Assembly: GCA_035267045.1 (NCBI GenBank)
Contig: DATFMH010000163.1
Coordinates: 1-13,167 of the forward strand
Direction: 5' to 3'
Source: DATFMH01 sp035267045
GTDB taxonomy: Bacteria; Bacteroidota; Rhodothermia; Balneolales; DATFMH01
DNA: 13,167 nucleotides
Below the pieces are notes generated by a model. The model did no database searches. It saw only the letters and a list, made by a program, of their open reading frames with translations, and had not been told where the DNA came from. How positions within the stretch are numbered: position 1 is the first letter of the stretch; each line of letters begins with the position of its first letter. Shown in pieces: positions 1-6,808 of the stretch. Both the position numbers and the translations under genes were made by a program.

Positions 1-45
1 ATTCTTTTCGTAATGTAAAGATATGCTATAAAATCATTTACAAAT

Positions 46-54
46 AAAGGAGAG
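46..54 (+). promoter_or_regulatory. Ribosome binding site of the dodecin gene
   Basis: AAAGGAGAG lies 3 nt before the ATG at 58, measured from the end of the run; the GGAG core is 5 nt away. It is a clear Shine-Dalgarno site, which many genes in this window lack, and it supports the 58 start and strong translation. Confidence 0.75.
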
Positions 55-57
55 AAT

Positions 58-264
58 ATGGAAGACCACACGTATAAACTTATTGAATTGACGGGAACCT
101 CAGGTAAAAGCATGGAAGATGCCGTGCAAAATGCTATCTCCAAAGCCTCAAAAACGATTGAAGGGCTACGCTGGTTCCAGGTCACTGATACACGTGGTAA
201 AATTGACAATGGCGGCGTAACGCAATGGCAAGTTACGATCAAAGTGGGTTTTACGTTACAGTAA
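58..264 (+). CDS. Dodecin (small flavin-binding protein)
   Basis: This encodes a 68-residue dodecin, the usual length for the family. Dodecins form hollow dodecamers in the cytoplasm that bind and buffer flavins (riboflavin, FMN or FAD, depending on species), stacking isoalloxazine rings between tryptophans of neighbouring subunits. The sequence shows the expected plan: a first strand (YKLIELTGTS), one helix (about residues 18-33), then two long strands ending in QVTIKVGFTL. Trp39 in LRWFQV is the flavin-stacking tryptophan; Arg46 in the TRG turn and Gln58 match the conserved flavin-contact positions of bacterial dodecins. A good ribosome binding site fixes the start. The gene stands alone; upstream is only 57 bases, so I cannot tell whether it is a promoter-proximal gene. 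The downstream hairpin pair separates it from the convergent peptidase gene. Identification is by motif and length, and is secure. Confidence 0.95.
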   Translation: MEDHTYKLIELTGTSGKSMEDAVQNAISKASKTIEGLRWFQVTDTRGKIDNGGVTQWQVTIKVGFTLQ

Positions 265-280
265 GGCTGATTACAGTAAG
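256..280 (+). repeat. Short direct repeat at the end of the dodecin gene
   Basis: TTACAGTAAG occurs at 256-265 and again at 271-280, followed by the related CAGTAAACAGTTACAG. The first copy contains the dodecin stop codon (TAA, 262-264). It is probably a small slippage duplication with no obvious function. Confidence 0.6.
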
Positions 281-303
281 CAGTAAACAGTTACAGATTA
301 ACT

Positions 304-328
304 CGTTCCGGGGCTTTGCCCCGGAACG
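304..328. terminator. Perfect 11-bp GC-rich hairpin between convergent genes
   Basis: CGTTCCGGGGC (304-314) and GCCCCGGAACG (318-328) form a perfect 11-bp stem with a TTT loop. It sits in the 136-base gap between the convergent dodecin and peptidase genes, so it could stop transcription from both sides. Neither strand has a U-tract straight after the stem, so it is not a canonical intrinsic terminator; it may instead be a 3'-end stabilising hairpin or a dispersed palindromic repeat. Confidence 0.6.
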
Positions 329-334
329 CACTAT

Positions 335-351
335 TGGACACTCTGTGTCCA
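335..351. other. Second small hairpin
   Basis: TGGACAC (335-341) pairs with TGTGTCCA's GTGTCCA (345-351) around a TCT loop. It follows the GC-rich hairpin by 6 nt, has the same compact 3-nt-loop design, and lacks a U-tract. The two probably act together as 3'-end structure for one or both convergent genes. Confidence 0.5.
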
Positions 352-400
352 GTCAGTTCTTAATCTATAAATCGATTTATTATTAACTTCCGCCTTTGAT

Positions 401-2584
401 TCATTTAGATGATGTCTCTTGCGGTGAATCTACACCCAGATTATGCGCGATAAACGCCCAAACATCCGTTGTTTGGGCAATACGCTTGTCCGTCGGCATA
501 TACCCGTGACTTGTCTCCGTTTCGACACGTATCAATACCGGGTTATTGCATCCCTGGTCATACTGCATTTTGGCCGTGAACTTATAAGAGTGACTCGGAA
601 CCACGCGGTCGTCATGATCGGCTGTAGTAATGATCGTCGGTGGATAACAGGTACCTTTTTTCAGGTTATGTAGTGGTGAATAGGCATACAACCATTTAAA
701 ATCCTTCGGCTTATCCGAGCTTCCGTATTCGGTTGTCCAGTAATCGCCTCCTGAGAATTTTTGATAACGCAGCATATCCATCACACCTGCCCCGGCATAC
801 GCGGCTCCAAACAGATCAGGTCGTTGGGTGATTGTGGCACCAACCAGTAATCCACCATTGGAATAACCCTGAATGGCCAAACGGGATGGTTTAGTAACCT
901 TCCGATCAATAAGATATTTGGCCGCATAGATGAAATCATTAAAAACATTTTGCTTGTGATTAAGCATACCTGCTTCGTGCCATTTTTCACCGTATACACC
1001 ACCGCCGCGCAGATTGGGAACAGCGTACACACCACCCATTTTCAACCATACCGGAAGCATCGGATTGAAACGTGGAGTAATTGTGATGTCGAATCCTCCG
1101 TAACCGTACAACACTGTCGGATTATCGCTATTCTTTTTTAGTCCTTTACGTTCCGTGATAAACATCGGCACCATCGTCCCGTCTTTGGACTTATAAAAAA
1201 TCTGCTTTGTCACATAATCAGACGGATTAAAATCAACTTTGGGCTTGAAAAAGACGGAGCGCTCACCGGTCTTCATATTATATTTATATACCGTAGTTGG
1301 ATATAAATATGAAGTAAAGCTGTAGTATAGATCAGGAGTGTCGTTACGTGCACTAATGGAGGACACAGATCCGATACCCGGCAATGGCAAATCTTTTTCA
1401 AGTTTACCATTCGTATCATAAATATGGACTTTGTTTTTAGCCACGATCATATTCTCAACCACAATTTTACCATCCGACATCTGTGCACTTTGTATAACTC
1501 CTTTTCCCTCAGGAACGATTGTTTTCCAATGATCGATTGAAGGATCCGAGAATTTGGCAGCCACAACTTTACCTTTGGGAGCATCATTGGTTGTTTGCAA
1601 GTAAATCGTATCCCCATCGGTACCAATCGGATCATAACTGGCATCATTAGCCGTATAAAGCGGTTTGATCTTTGCACCTATATCCGGATTCTTCGGTTGC
1701 CCAAGCTCGGCATAATACAGTACATTTTTAGATGCGGCACCATTGTACATATAGATGAAAAGATATTTACCACTTTCCGATACTCCGCCACCTATACCCC
1801 ATTTGGGTTTATCCGGGCGGGCATAAATAAGTTTATCCGAACTTTCAGAGGTTCCGATTTTGTGATAATATAGTTTCTGATTTTTCACCTGCTGACTAAT
1901 CATCTCTCCTTTGGGCGGTGCCGGGAAACGGGCGTAAAAGAAGCCTTTGCCGTCTTTCGTCCATGATATACCCGAGAATTTAACCCATTTAATAACATCT
2001 TTTAACTCTTTCCCCGTGGAAATATCCATCACATGAATCTCCCGCCAGTCGGAACCACCTTGTGAAAGGGCATAAGCCATATATTTCCCATCAGGGGAAA
2101 CGACATAAGAAGCCAGGGCAATGGATCCATCCGGTGATAATTTATTGGGATCAAGTAAGACACGCGGTTTGGAACCAGGGGTAGCCTGCTCATAGATAAC
2201 CGACTGATTTTGAAGTCCGCTGTTCTTTCGATAGAAAAGCTTACCGGCCTCCATGTCTGGAACTCCTACTTTTTCATAGTTATACAACTTCTTGTATTCA
2301 TCGTGCATCCAGTTGCGAATGGGTATCTTATCGAGATAAGAAAACGTGACTTTGTTTTCTTCCTGCACCCATTTTTTTACCTGGGGACTGTTGAGACTCT
2401 CCATCCAATTGTATGGAACCGGAACTTTGGTTCCGAAATAATTATCCACTTTTTGATCCCGGTGCGTCTTCGGATATTGCAACTCCTTTTTAACCGGAAG
2501 TTTTGCTGTACTCTTCTCCTGAGCATACAAGTTTCCTGCCCATGGCATGGCAAGAACAATTAAAATACAGATGATTTTTTTCAT
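401..2584 (-). CDS. Prolyl oligopeptidase family serine peptidase (S9A), exported
   Basis: This is a 727-residue S9A prolyl oligopeptidase, which cleaves short peptides on the carboxyl side of proline. Residues 1-21 are a signal peptide ending YA|Q, so the mature enzyme is probably periplasmic. The usual order follows: a short N-terminal segment of the catalytic domain with the RDQKVDNYFG region, a seven-bladed beta-propeller over roughly residues 100-455, and the alpha/beta-hydrolase domain. The catalytic triad is visible: Ser575 in GYSNGG, Asp659 in DHDDRV and His693 in TSHGY. Spacing agrees with the mammalian enzyme (Ser554, Asp641, His680), and the NLRGGGVYGEKWHEAG block preceding the nucleophile is typical. 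The length is full and no key residue is missing. The start has only a weak GGA-like upstream site. The gene is monocistronic, converging on the dodecin gene. It likely serves peptide nutrition. Confidence 0.96.
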   Translation of the reverse strand: MKKIICILIVLAMPWAGNLYAQEKSTAKLPVKKELQYPKTHRDQKVDNYFGTKVPVPYNWMESLNSPQVKKWVQEENKVTFSYLDKIPIRNWMHDEYKKLYNYEKVGVPDMEAGKLFYRKNSGLQNQSVIYEQATPGSKPRVLLDPNKLSPDGSIALASYVVSPDGKYMAYALSQGGSDWREIHVMDISTGKELKDVIKWVKFSGISWTKDGKGFFYARFPAPPKGEMISQQVKNQKLYYHKIGTSESSDKLIYARPDKPKWGIGGGVSESGKYLFIYMYNGAASKNVLYYAELGQPKNPDIGAKIKPLYTANDASYDPIGTDGDTIYLQTTNDAPKGKVVAAKFSDPSIDHWKTIVPEGKGVIQSAQMSDGKIVVENMIVAKNKVHIYDTNGKLEKDLPLPGIGSVSSISARNDTPDLYYSFTSYLYPTTVYKYNMKTGERSVFFKPKVDFNPSDYVTKQIFYKSKDGTMVPMFITERKGLKKNSDNPTVLYGYGGFDITITPRFNPMLPVWLKMGGVYAVPNLRGGGVYGEKWHEAGMLNHKQNVFNDFIYAAKYLIDRKVTKPSRLAIQGYSNGGLLVGATITQRPDLFGAAYAGAGVMDMLRYQKFSGGDYWTTEYGSSDKPKDFKWLYAYSPLHNLKKGTCYPPTIITTADHDDRVVPSHSYKFTAKMQYDQGCNNPVLIRVETETSHGYMPTDKRIAQTTDVWAFIAHNLGVDSPQETSSK

Positions 2585-3046
2585 AACGTTTCCGTGTTTA
2601 TAAATAGTTATTAAAAGATATTCTGTTAATAATATTCAATAGCAATACAATAGATAAGGGCCTTATTGAAAATAATTTTCAGGTATATCATTTTTTATCA
2701 GCTCAAATTAGCTATAGTCATCAATTAAACGAAAACCATTGATATTAGCAATTTTATAGAGGACGGCAGACCATGGACAACGGATGGCGTGTGTTGTTGA
2801 TCCGGAGTTTGCACTTAGTTACCCATCTGAAATGACGGTAGACCATGAACGATAGACGGTAGCCGCTTACATCTCTTTTAAAAATTAGAATCTCAGATTA
2901 ACTTTTATTTTGGTCAAGATTTTAAACCGGCTACTAAACAACTATCTTCCTCGGTCTATCGTCCACCGTCAGTATTAACCTCTTCACACTTAAATTAATC
3001 TCTTGCTTTTTACATGCCATGTTATCAAATTTAAAAAGCTTTGTAA
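2585..3046. other. 462-base spacer without genes
   Basis: This region lies between the divergent peptidase gene and the tRNA-Gly gene, and must hold both promoters. I see no exact Bacteroidota promoter (TTTG with TAnnTTTG) upstream of the peptidase. Its middle holds the GACGGTAGACC-type decayed repeats, listed separately. No credible coding sequence is present. Confidence 0.6.
2761..2972. repeat. Decayed GACGGTAGACCATG-type repeats, partly inverted
   Basis: Related words occur three times: GACGGCAGACCATGGAC (from 2762), TGACGGTAGACCATGAAC with CGATAGAC (2833-2857), and, inverted, GTCTATCG (2954-2961) with ACCGTCA (2965-2971). The second and third are imperfect inverted copies about 100 bases apart, differing mainly by a 7-base deletion. 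A further inverted match, TAGCCG (2860-2865) and CGGCTA (2928-2933), lies inside. This could be a worn miniature element or a simple-repeat family; there is no coding content. Confidence 0.6.
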
Positions 3047-3118
3047 GCGGGAGTAACTCAGTGGTAGAGTGCGACCTTCCCAAGGTCGAGGTCGCGGGTT
3101 CGAATCCCGTTTCCCGCT
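3047..3118 (+). tRNA. tRNA-Gly (anticodon CCC)
   Basis: The 72-nt cloverleaf is complete. The acceptor stem is GCGGGAG (3047-3053) with TTCCCGC (3111-3117), including one G-U pair. The D stem is ACTC/GAGT. The anticodon stem is CGACC (3072-3076) with GGTCG (3084-3088), holding loop TTCCCAA and anticodon CCC at 3079-3081. The T arm is GCGGG/CCCGT with loop TTCGAAT. Discriminator base T at 3118 is the normal bacterial glycine identity base. CCA is not encoded, so it must be added enzymatically. It reads GGG codons and is followed by its own terminator. Confidence 0.97.
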
Positions 3119-3126
3119 CTTATGAG

Positions 3127-3162
3127 AAGCCACGATAACCGGCCGGTTGTCGTGGCTTTTTT
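3127..3162 (+). terminator. Intrinsic terminator of the tRNA-Gly gene
   Basis: AAGCCACGA (3127-3135) pairs with TCGTGGCTT (3150-3158). The stem continues through a T-G pair into the AACCGG/CCGGTT core and is followed by an unbroken run of six T (3157-3162). It begins 8 nt after the tRNA, so it ends this single-tRNA transcript. Confidence 0.9.
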
Positions 3163-3362
3163 GTTCAAAACGGGCGATACAATTATCAGCCTTGAAATTA
3201 AATTCATCAGTGGCTGAACCCTATTCATAATTTCCTATCGGGATAACTCACATAACCTAATATTATCTACATCAGTATAACCCGGTTATAAAAATTTATA
3301 TATGTGCATACCGTAATTATATCTATTATGATCAATAGGTGGTTGTTTATTAAACATTTATC

Positions 3363-3368
3363 AAGGGA
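3363..3368 (+). promoter_or_regulatory. Ribosome binding site that decides the cytochrome start
   Basis: AAGGGA (3363-3368) lies 7 nt before the ATG at 3376. This spacing, and the signal sequence that begins exactly at 3376, favour that start over the in-frame ATG at 3304. Confidence 0.65.
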
Positions 3369-3375
3369 TTTGAGT

Positions 3376-3975
3376 ATGAAAAAAGTTGTTTTTCTTTTAG
3401 TAGTAGCGGGCACATCTTTTTTAGTGGCTATCTCGCAGCTAAGTTGCAATAAAACCAAAGCCAAAAAGACAAAAGAGGAAATCACCATGATCACCAGAGG
3501 TAAATATTTGGTGAATATAGGTGGATGTAATGACTGTCATTCACCTAAAATAATGTCTCCGGCAGGACCTATTCCCGATCCCAACAGGTTGCTTTCCGGT
3601 CATCCGACTGATTTACAGATTCAAGATGCGGATTTTCATATGGTTACTTCGGGAAATTGGATTATGGCCGGTAAGGGTTTCACTTCTTACATGGGTCCGT
3701 GGGGTATTTCTTTTGCTGCCAACCTCACGCCTGACAGTGCTTCCGGAATCGGTTCGTGGGATGAAGAAATGTTTTTTAAAACACTTAAAGAAGGTAAATA
3801 CAATGGTAATGGAAGAAAATTGCTTCCTCCTATGCCCTGGCAATCGTTCAGGAACTTAAGTGATCAGGATCTCAGAGCAATTTTTACCTATTTAAAATCT
3901 ATTAAACCGGTTAATAACTACGTTCCTCCTCCTGTTACCCCAGAAGAAATAGCCGAATCATGGAAAAACAGGTAA
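3376..3975 (+). CDS. Mono-haem cytochrome c, probably membrane-anchored
   Basis: This encodes a 199-residue class I-type c cytochrome, an electron carrier on the outer face of the cytoplasmic membrane. Residues 1-23 are a signal sequence ending SQLSC; Cys24 may be lipidated, although the lipobox is imperfect because Q occupies the -3 position. The haem site is CNDCH (51-55). Met153 in LPPMPW is the likely second axial ligand. The C-terminal half (NLTPD at 116-120, then GIGSW and the FRNLSDQDLRAIFTYLKS stretch) resembles the cytochrome subunits of membrane dehydrogenases such as alcohol or nicotinate dehydrogenases. No dehydrogenase gene is nearby, so its partner is unknown. The ATG at 3376 is chosen over 3304 because the ribosome binding site and the signal peptide both fit it. 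The gene appears monocistronic. Confidence 0.88.
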   Translation: MKKVVFLLVVAGTSFLVAISQLSCNKTKAKKTKEEITMITRGKYLVNIGGCNDCHSPKIMSPAGPIPDPNRLLSGHPTDLQIQDADFHMVTSGNWIMAGKGFTSYMGPWGISFAANLTPDSASGIGSWDEEMFFKTLKEGKYNGNGRKLLPPMPWQSFRNLSDQDLRAIFTYLKSIKPVNNYVPPPVTPEEIAESWKNR

Positions 3976-4110
3976 TATTGATAAATATGTAAGGAAAGTA
4001 TATAAATATTGGATTTTAAAATTGGTGAATCTCACTATCGTTGGCTATTAGCCATTGATATAAAGATAGATCACGAATAATTACAAATAATAAAACATCA
4101 TAATGTTAAA

Positions 4111-4145
4111 CAAAAGGGATGTAGCATCATGCAATGTCCCTTTTG
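4111..4145 (+). terminator. Palindromic hairpin, possible intrinsic terminator
   Basis: CAAAAGGGA (4111-4119) pairs perfectly with TCCCTTTTG (4137-4145). Pairing continues inward through two wobbles and one A-A mismatch to GCA/TGC around a TCA loop. The 3' arm ends in TTTT, so it could end the cytochrome transcript, 135 nt after its stop codon. The core (AGGGAT...GC.AT...ATGTCCCT) resembles the repeats at 11375 and 13140, so it may be a divergent member of that family. Confidence 0.6.
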
Positions 4146-4256
4146 ATTAAAGTATCGATTTGAGAGTTTATGTCCGTTCTGAAACACCCTATCTGCAATC
4201 TTAAATAAAATTCATTTCATTTTTTCTGTAAAAATGATCTAATTGAAAGGAAGCAA

Positions 4257-4286
4257 ATGGATTATTTTTATTATTACATACTCTGA
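4257..4286 (+). other. Possible 9-codon leader reading frame
   Basis: GAAAGGAAG (4245-4253) precedes an ATG at 4257 that opens the frame MDYFYYYIL, ending with TGA at 4284-4286. This is 24 nt before the sulfurtransferase start, which itself has no clear ribosome binding site. It could be a Tyr/Phe-rich leader peptide or coupling device, or chance. The evidence is only the ribosome binding site and position. Confidence 0.2.
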
Positions 4287-4310
4287 ATTATTGATAAAAA
4301 CAGAGCAATT

Positions 4311-5600
4311 ATGAGAACTAATGTACATGAGATATCCACAGGTGAGTTAGTACGACTCTTTGATAACCCAAATACAGTTATTATTGATGTACGGCCTATT
4401 GAAGCCTATAACGGGTGGACACTAAAAGGTGAAAACAGGGGTGGCCATATCCCTGGTGCCAAAAGTCTGCCATTGGCCTGGATGCAGTTTATGGACTGGG
4501 TGGAAGTGCTGAGTGAAAAAAATATTACAAAAGATAAAACAATCATCCTCTATGGATATGATGAAGAAGATACAGATCAAATGGCCTGTCGCCTGCTTGA
4601 AATGGAATACAACGATGTCAGGGTTTATAATCATTTTCCTGACGAATGGGTAACAGATCAGAAATATCCGGTTGATAAATTAAAAAAATATACACAACTG
4701 GTCTACCCTGAATGGGTCAACCAACTGATAAATGGTGAAAAGCCACTTAATTATAACGGTAATAAATTCGTTATCTGTCACTCCCATTATGATATATATG
4801 AAGATTATCAAAAGGGACATATTCCCGGAGCTATCCCACTGAATACATTATCTCTTGAAGAACCGGAAACATGGAATCGGCGAACTCCCGAAGAATTAAA
4901 AGAAAATTTACAGAATATTGGCATTCGATACGACACAACTGTTATCGTATACGGGCGATTCTCATATCCCAAATTTAATGATCCATTCCCCGGAAAAAGT
5001 GCCGGGCATTTAGGCGCCTTCAGATGTGCGGCATTATTGCTGTATGCCGGAGTTGAGGATGTACGTATTTTAAACGGTGGACTCAATGCCTGGAAAAATA
5101 ACGGGTATCCGATTTCAACGAAAGAAACCAAACCTGAAGCTGTACGTGATTTTGGTGTTAATATACCTTCTCATCCCGAGTATATAGTTGATATGGAAAA
5201 GGCTAAAGACCTTCTTTCTTCCGATGATGGAGACTTGGTTAGTGTCAGAAGTTGGGAAGAATTTATCGGCAATGCGAGCGGATATCATTACATCTCAAAA
5301 AAAGGAAGAATTCCGGGTGCTGTTTTTGGTAATTGTGGCAGCGACGCCTATCATATGGAAAATTATCGCAATTTTGATTATACCATGCGTGAATATCCGG
5401 AAGTGGCGGATAAATGGGCGGATAACGACATCATTCCCGACAAACATATCGCTTTTTATTGTGGTACAGGCTGGCGTGGCAGCGAAGCTTTCATGAATGC
5501 CTGGTTAATGGGATGGCCTAAGGTATCTGTCTATGACGGTGGCTGGTACGAATGGAGCAGTGATCCGGAAAATCCAATTGGTACAGGTAATCCCTCGTAA
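4311..5600 (+). CDS. ynjE: YnjE-like triple-rhodanese sulfurtransferase
   Basis: This 429-residue protein contains three rhodanese-like domains, the architecture and length of Escherichia coli YnjE (about 435 residues). Such enzymes move sulfane sulfur from a donor such as thiosulfate or mercaptopyruvate to a thiol acceptor through a cysteine persulfide. Domain 1 (about 8-115) has IDVRPIEAYNGW and GHIPGA but YGYDEED where the active-site cysteine would be. Domain 2 (about 125-280) has CHSHYDIYEDYQKGHIPGA and YGRFSYP, again without the cysteine. Domain 3 (about 290-425) carries the catalytic loop CGTGWR at 384-389, with Cys384 as nucleophile. CGTGWR is the YnjE-type loop. Unlike the E. coli protein there is no signal peptide, so it should be cytoplasmic. 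The start has no obvious ribosome binding site. The gene stands alone, so donor and acceptor cannot be inferred from neighbours. Confidence 0.9.
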   Translation: MRTNVHEISTGELVRLFDNPNTVIIDVRPIEAYNGWTLKGENRGGHIPGAKSLPLAWMQFMDWVEVLSEKNITKDKTIILYGYDEEDTDQMACRLLEMEYNDVRVYNHFPDEWVTDQKYPVDKLKKYTQLVYPEWVNQLINGEKPLNYNGNKFVICHSHYDIYEDYQKGHIPGAIPLNTLSLEEPETWNRRTPEELKENLQNIGIRYDTTVIVYGRFSYPKFNDPFPGKSAGHLGAFRCAALLLYAGVEDVRILNGGLNAWKNNGYPISTKETKPEAVRDFGVNIPSHPEYIVDMEKAKDLLSSDDGDLVSVRSWEEFIGNASGYHYISKKGRIPGAVFGNCGSDAYHMENYRNFDYTMREYPEVADKWADNDIIPDKHIAFYCGTGWRGSEAFMNAWLMGWPKVSVYDGGWYEWSSDPENPIGTGNPS

Positions 5601-5627
5601 ATAACCTTTATATGGAAAATACCCCTA

Positions 5628-5652
5628 ATCAATATATAGTTATTGATGTTTT
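5628..5652 (+). terminator. Weak AT-rich hairpin after the sulfurtransferase gene
   Basis: ATCAATA (5628-5634) and TATTGAT (5641-5647) form a perfect 7-bp stem with a 6-nt loop, followed by GTTTT. It starts 28 nt after the stop codon. The stem is AT-only apart from one C-G pair, so termination would be weak. Confidence 0.35.
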
Positions 5653-5792
5653 ATATATATAAATGTATAATCGTTATATTAATAAAAATTATACAGACGA
5701 CTGCCAACATCAGTTGCTTGAGTCATTTCTACGTTACTGGAGAATATGAATCTGTTTAATGATCAGATGAGTATAAAGGGCTAATTTACTCC

Positions 5793-5799
5793 AGGAGGG
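5793..5799 (+). promoter_or_regulatory. Strong ribosome binding site
   Basis: AGGAGGG sits 7 nt before the ATG at 5807. It is the closest match to the anti-Shine-Dalgarno sequence in the window and fixes the start of the exported barrel protein. Confidence 0.75.
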
Positions 5800-5806
5800 A
5801 TTCGTC

Positions 5807-6697
5807 ATGAATAAAATAAATTTTTTACTAATTTTAATTCCCATACTGTGTCTCAACGCCACAATTTGCAAAGCACAAGCAAAAAAAGATACTACAGCGA
5901 CTTATCGAATTGTAACAAATGATGGCAATGTTTATACAGGTCAAATAATTTCGGATAAATCGGACAGTTTAAAGATAAAAACCAATAATATCGGTATTAT
6001 CATACTTCCAAAAACATATATCCGTAAAATGAATCAAATCTCAACTACAAAGTTGAAAAAGGAAGGCCATTGGCCTTCTAATCCGGAGTCGGCCCGATAT
6101 TTCTGGGAACCGGATGGTTACGGATTGAAAACGGGTGAAGGTTATTACCAAAATGTCTGGGTATTGTTTAATCAAGCCAAAGTTGGTATTTCTGATAATT
6201 TTACGGTAGGATTAGGATTGGTCCCTCTGTTCTTTTTTGATGGTGCCCCGACTCCTATATGGGTAGCACCAAAAATTTCTATCCCCATAAAAAAAGATAA
6301 ATTTAACATAGGGGCCGGTGCATTATTCGGAACGATCATTGATCAAAAAAATTCAGATTTTGGAATTCTTTATGGTGTAGCAACATTAGGTTCAAGAGAT
6401 CAGAATATAAATTTCGGTATAGGTTATGGGTACTCTAATCAAGGTTGGAGTAAGATGCCCACGTTCAGTATTAGCGGGATGTTCAGAATTGGACCCAATG
6501 GTTATTTTATAACTGAGAATTATATTGTAGGTATCAATAGGAATTATTTCTTACTAGCTACCTTTGGAGGAAGATATATTATTAAATATTCCGGAATTGA
6601 ATTTGGCCTGGCACTACCGGTGAGTCCCAATACAAGTGCTTTTGTAGTTGTTCCGTGGCTCGGCCTGACTGTTCCCTTCGGGAAAATATCCCACTAA
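5807..6697 (+). CDS. Exported protein with Sm-like N-terminal region and predicted outer-membrane beta-barrel
   Basis: The function of this 296-residue protein is unknown. Residues 1-23 form a signal peptide (cleavage CKA|Q). Residues about 32-75 make a small all-beta module of the pattern T-x-DG-x-x-Y-x-G-x-I-x-S-x-x-x-D-S-L-x-I-K-T, which resembles Sm-like folds seen at the start of some Bacteroidota envelope proteins. A conserved-looking block follows: NPESARYF (92-99) and LKTGEGYYQN (107-116). The remainder alternates glycine and aromatic-rich strands (VGLGLVPLFFF, NIGAGALFG, NFGIGYGYS), ending in LTVPFG, and is best read as an outer-membrane beta-barrel of about 8-10 strands. I recognise this as a family of uncharacterised Bacteroidota barrel proteins but know no function for it. 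It is monocistronic with a strong ribosome binding site, and converges on the phosphatase gene. Confidence 0.8.
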   Translation: MNKINFLLILIPILCLNATICKAQAKKDTTATYRIVTNDGNVYTGQIISDKSDSLKIKTNNIGIIILPKTYIRKMNQISTTKLKKEGHWPSNPESARYFWEPDGYGLKTGEGYYQNVWVLFNQAKVGISDNFTVGLGLVPLFFFDGAPTPIWVAPKISIPIKKDKFNIGAGALFGTIIDQKNSDFGILYGVATLGSRDQNINFGIGYGYSNQGWSKMPTFSISGMFRIGPNGYFITENYIVGINRNYFLLATFGGRYIIKYSGIEFGLALPVSPNTSAFVVVPWLGLTVPFGKISH

Positions 6698-6700
6698 ACG

Positions 6701-6721
6701 GTCATTATATAGAAATGATCA
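6701..6721. terminator. Possible hairpin between convergent genes
   Basis: GGTCATT pairs with AATGATC (one G-T pair) around an ATATAGA loop, just after the barrel gene. A T-rich but interrupted tract follows. A separate perfect palindrome, TTAAAACGTTTTAA (6788-6801), lies just beyond the phosphatase stop codon. Either could serve as a weak terminator in this convergent gap. Confidence 0.35.
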
Positions 6722-6808
6722 TTCTTTCTGAAAACACGTAATGCCTGAATGATTTTTTAAAATCTATTTTATCGTGGAATTTAATTTTTAAAACGTTTTA
6801 AGAAACAT

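Larger units (their letters stand above)
3976..4310. other. 335-base spacer between cytochrome and sulfurtransferase genes
   Basis: The spacer holds the palindrome at 4111-4145 and a possible 9-codon reading frame at 4257-4286, both listed separately. The rest is AT-rich with nothing recognisable, but the promoter of the sulfurtransferase gene should lie in its right half. Confidence 0.5.

Noticed and set aside
367..380. Perfect 14-bp palindrome ATAAATCGATTTAT
   Set aside because: It is short, AT-rich and next to a gene's 3' end; chance or weak structure explains it better than an operator.
2210..2563. 117-codon plus-strand frame opposite the prolyl oligopeptidase start
   Set aside because: It lies wholly antisense to a gene with a complete catalytic triad and signal peptide; it is a shadow frame.
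2585..2760. Search for a TTTG/TAnnTTTG promoter for the peptidase gene
   Set aside because: No segment matches both boxes at the right spacing on the minus strand, so no promoter is called.
3304..3375. Longer start for the cytochrome gene at ATG 3304
   Set aside because: It would put 24 residues before the signal peptide and has no ribosome binding site; the ATG at 3376 has both a site and the signal sequence directly after it.
4808..5131. 107-codon minus-strand frame opposite the sulfurtransferase gene
   Set aside because: It is antisense to a conserved rhodanese domain and has no recognisable features.
5650..5663. AT-only palindrome TTTATATATATAAA upstream of the barrel gene
   Set aside because: Low-complexity AT sequence; it may be part of a promoter region but matches no specific site.
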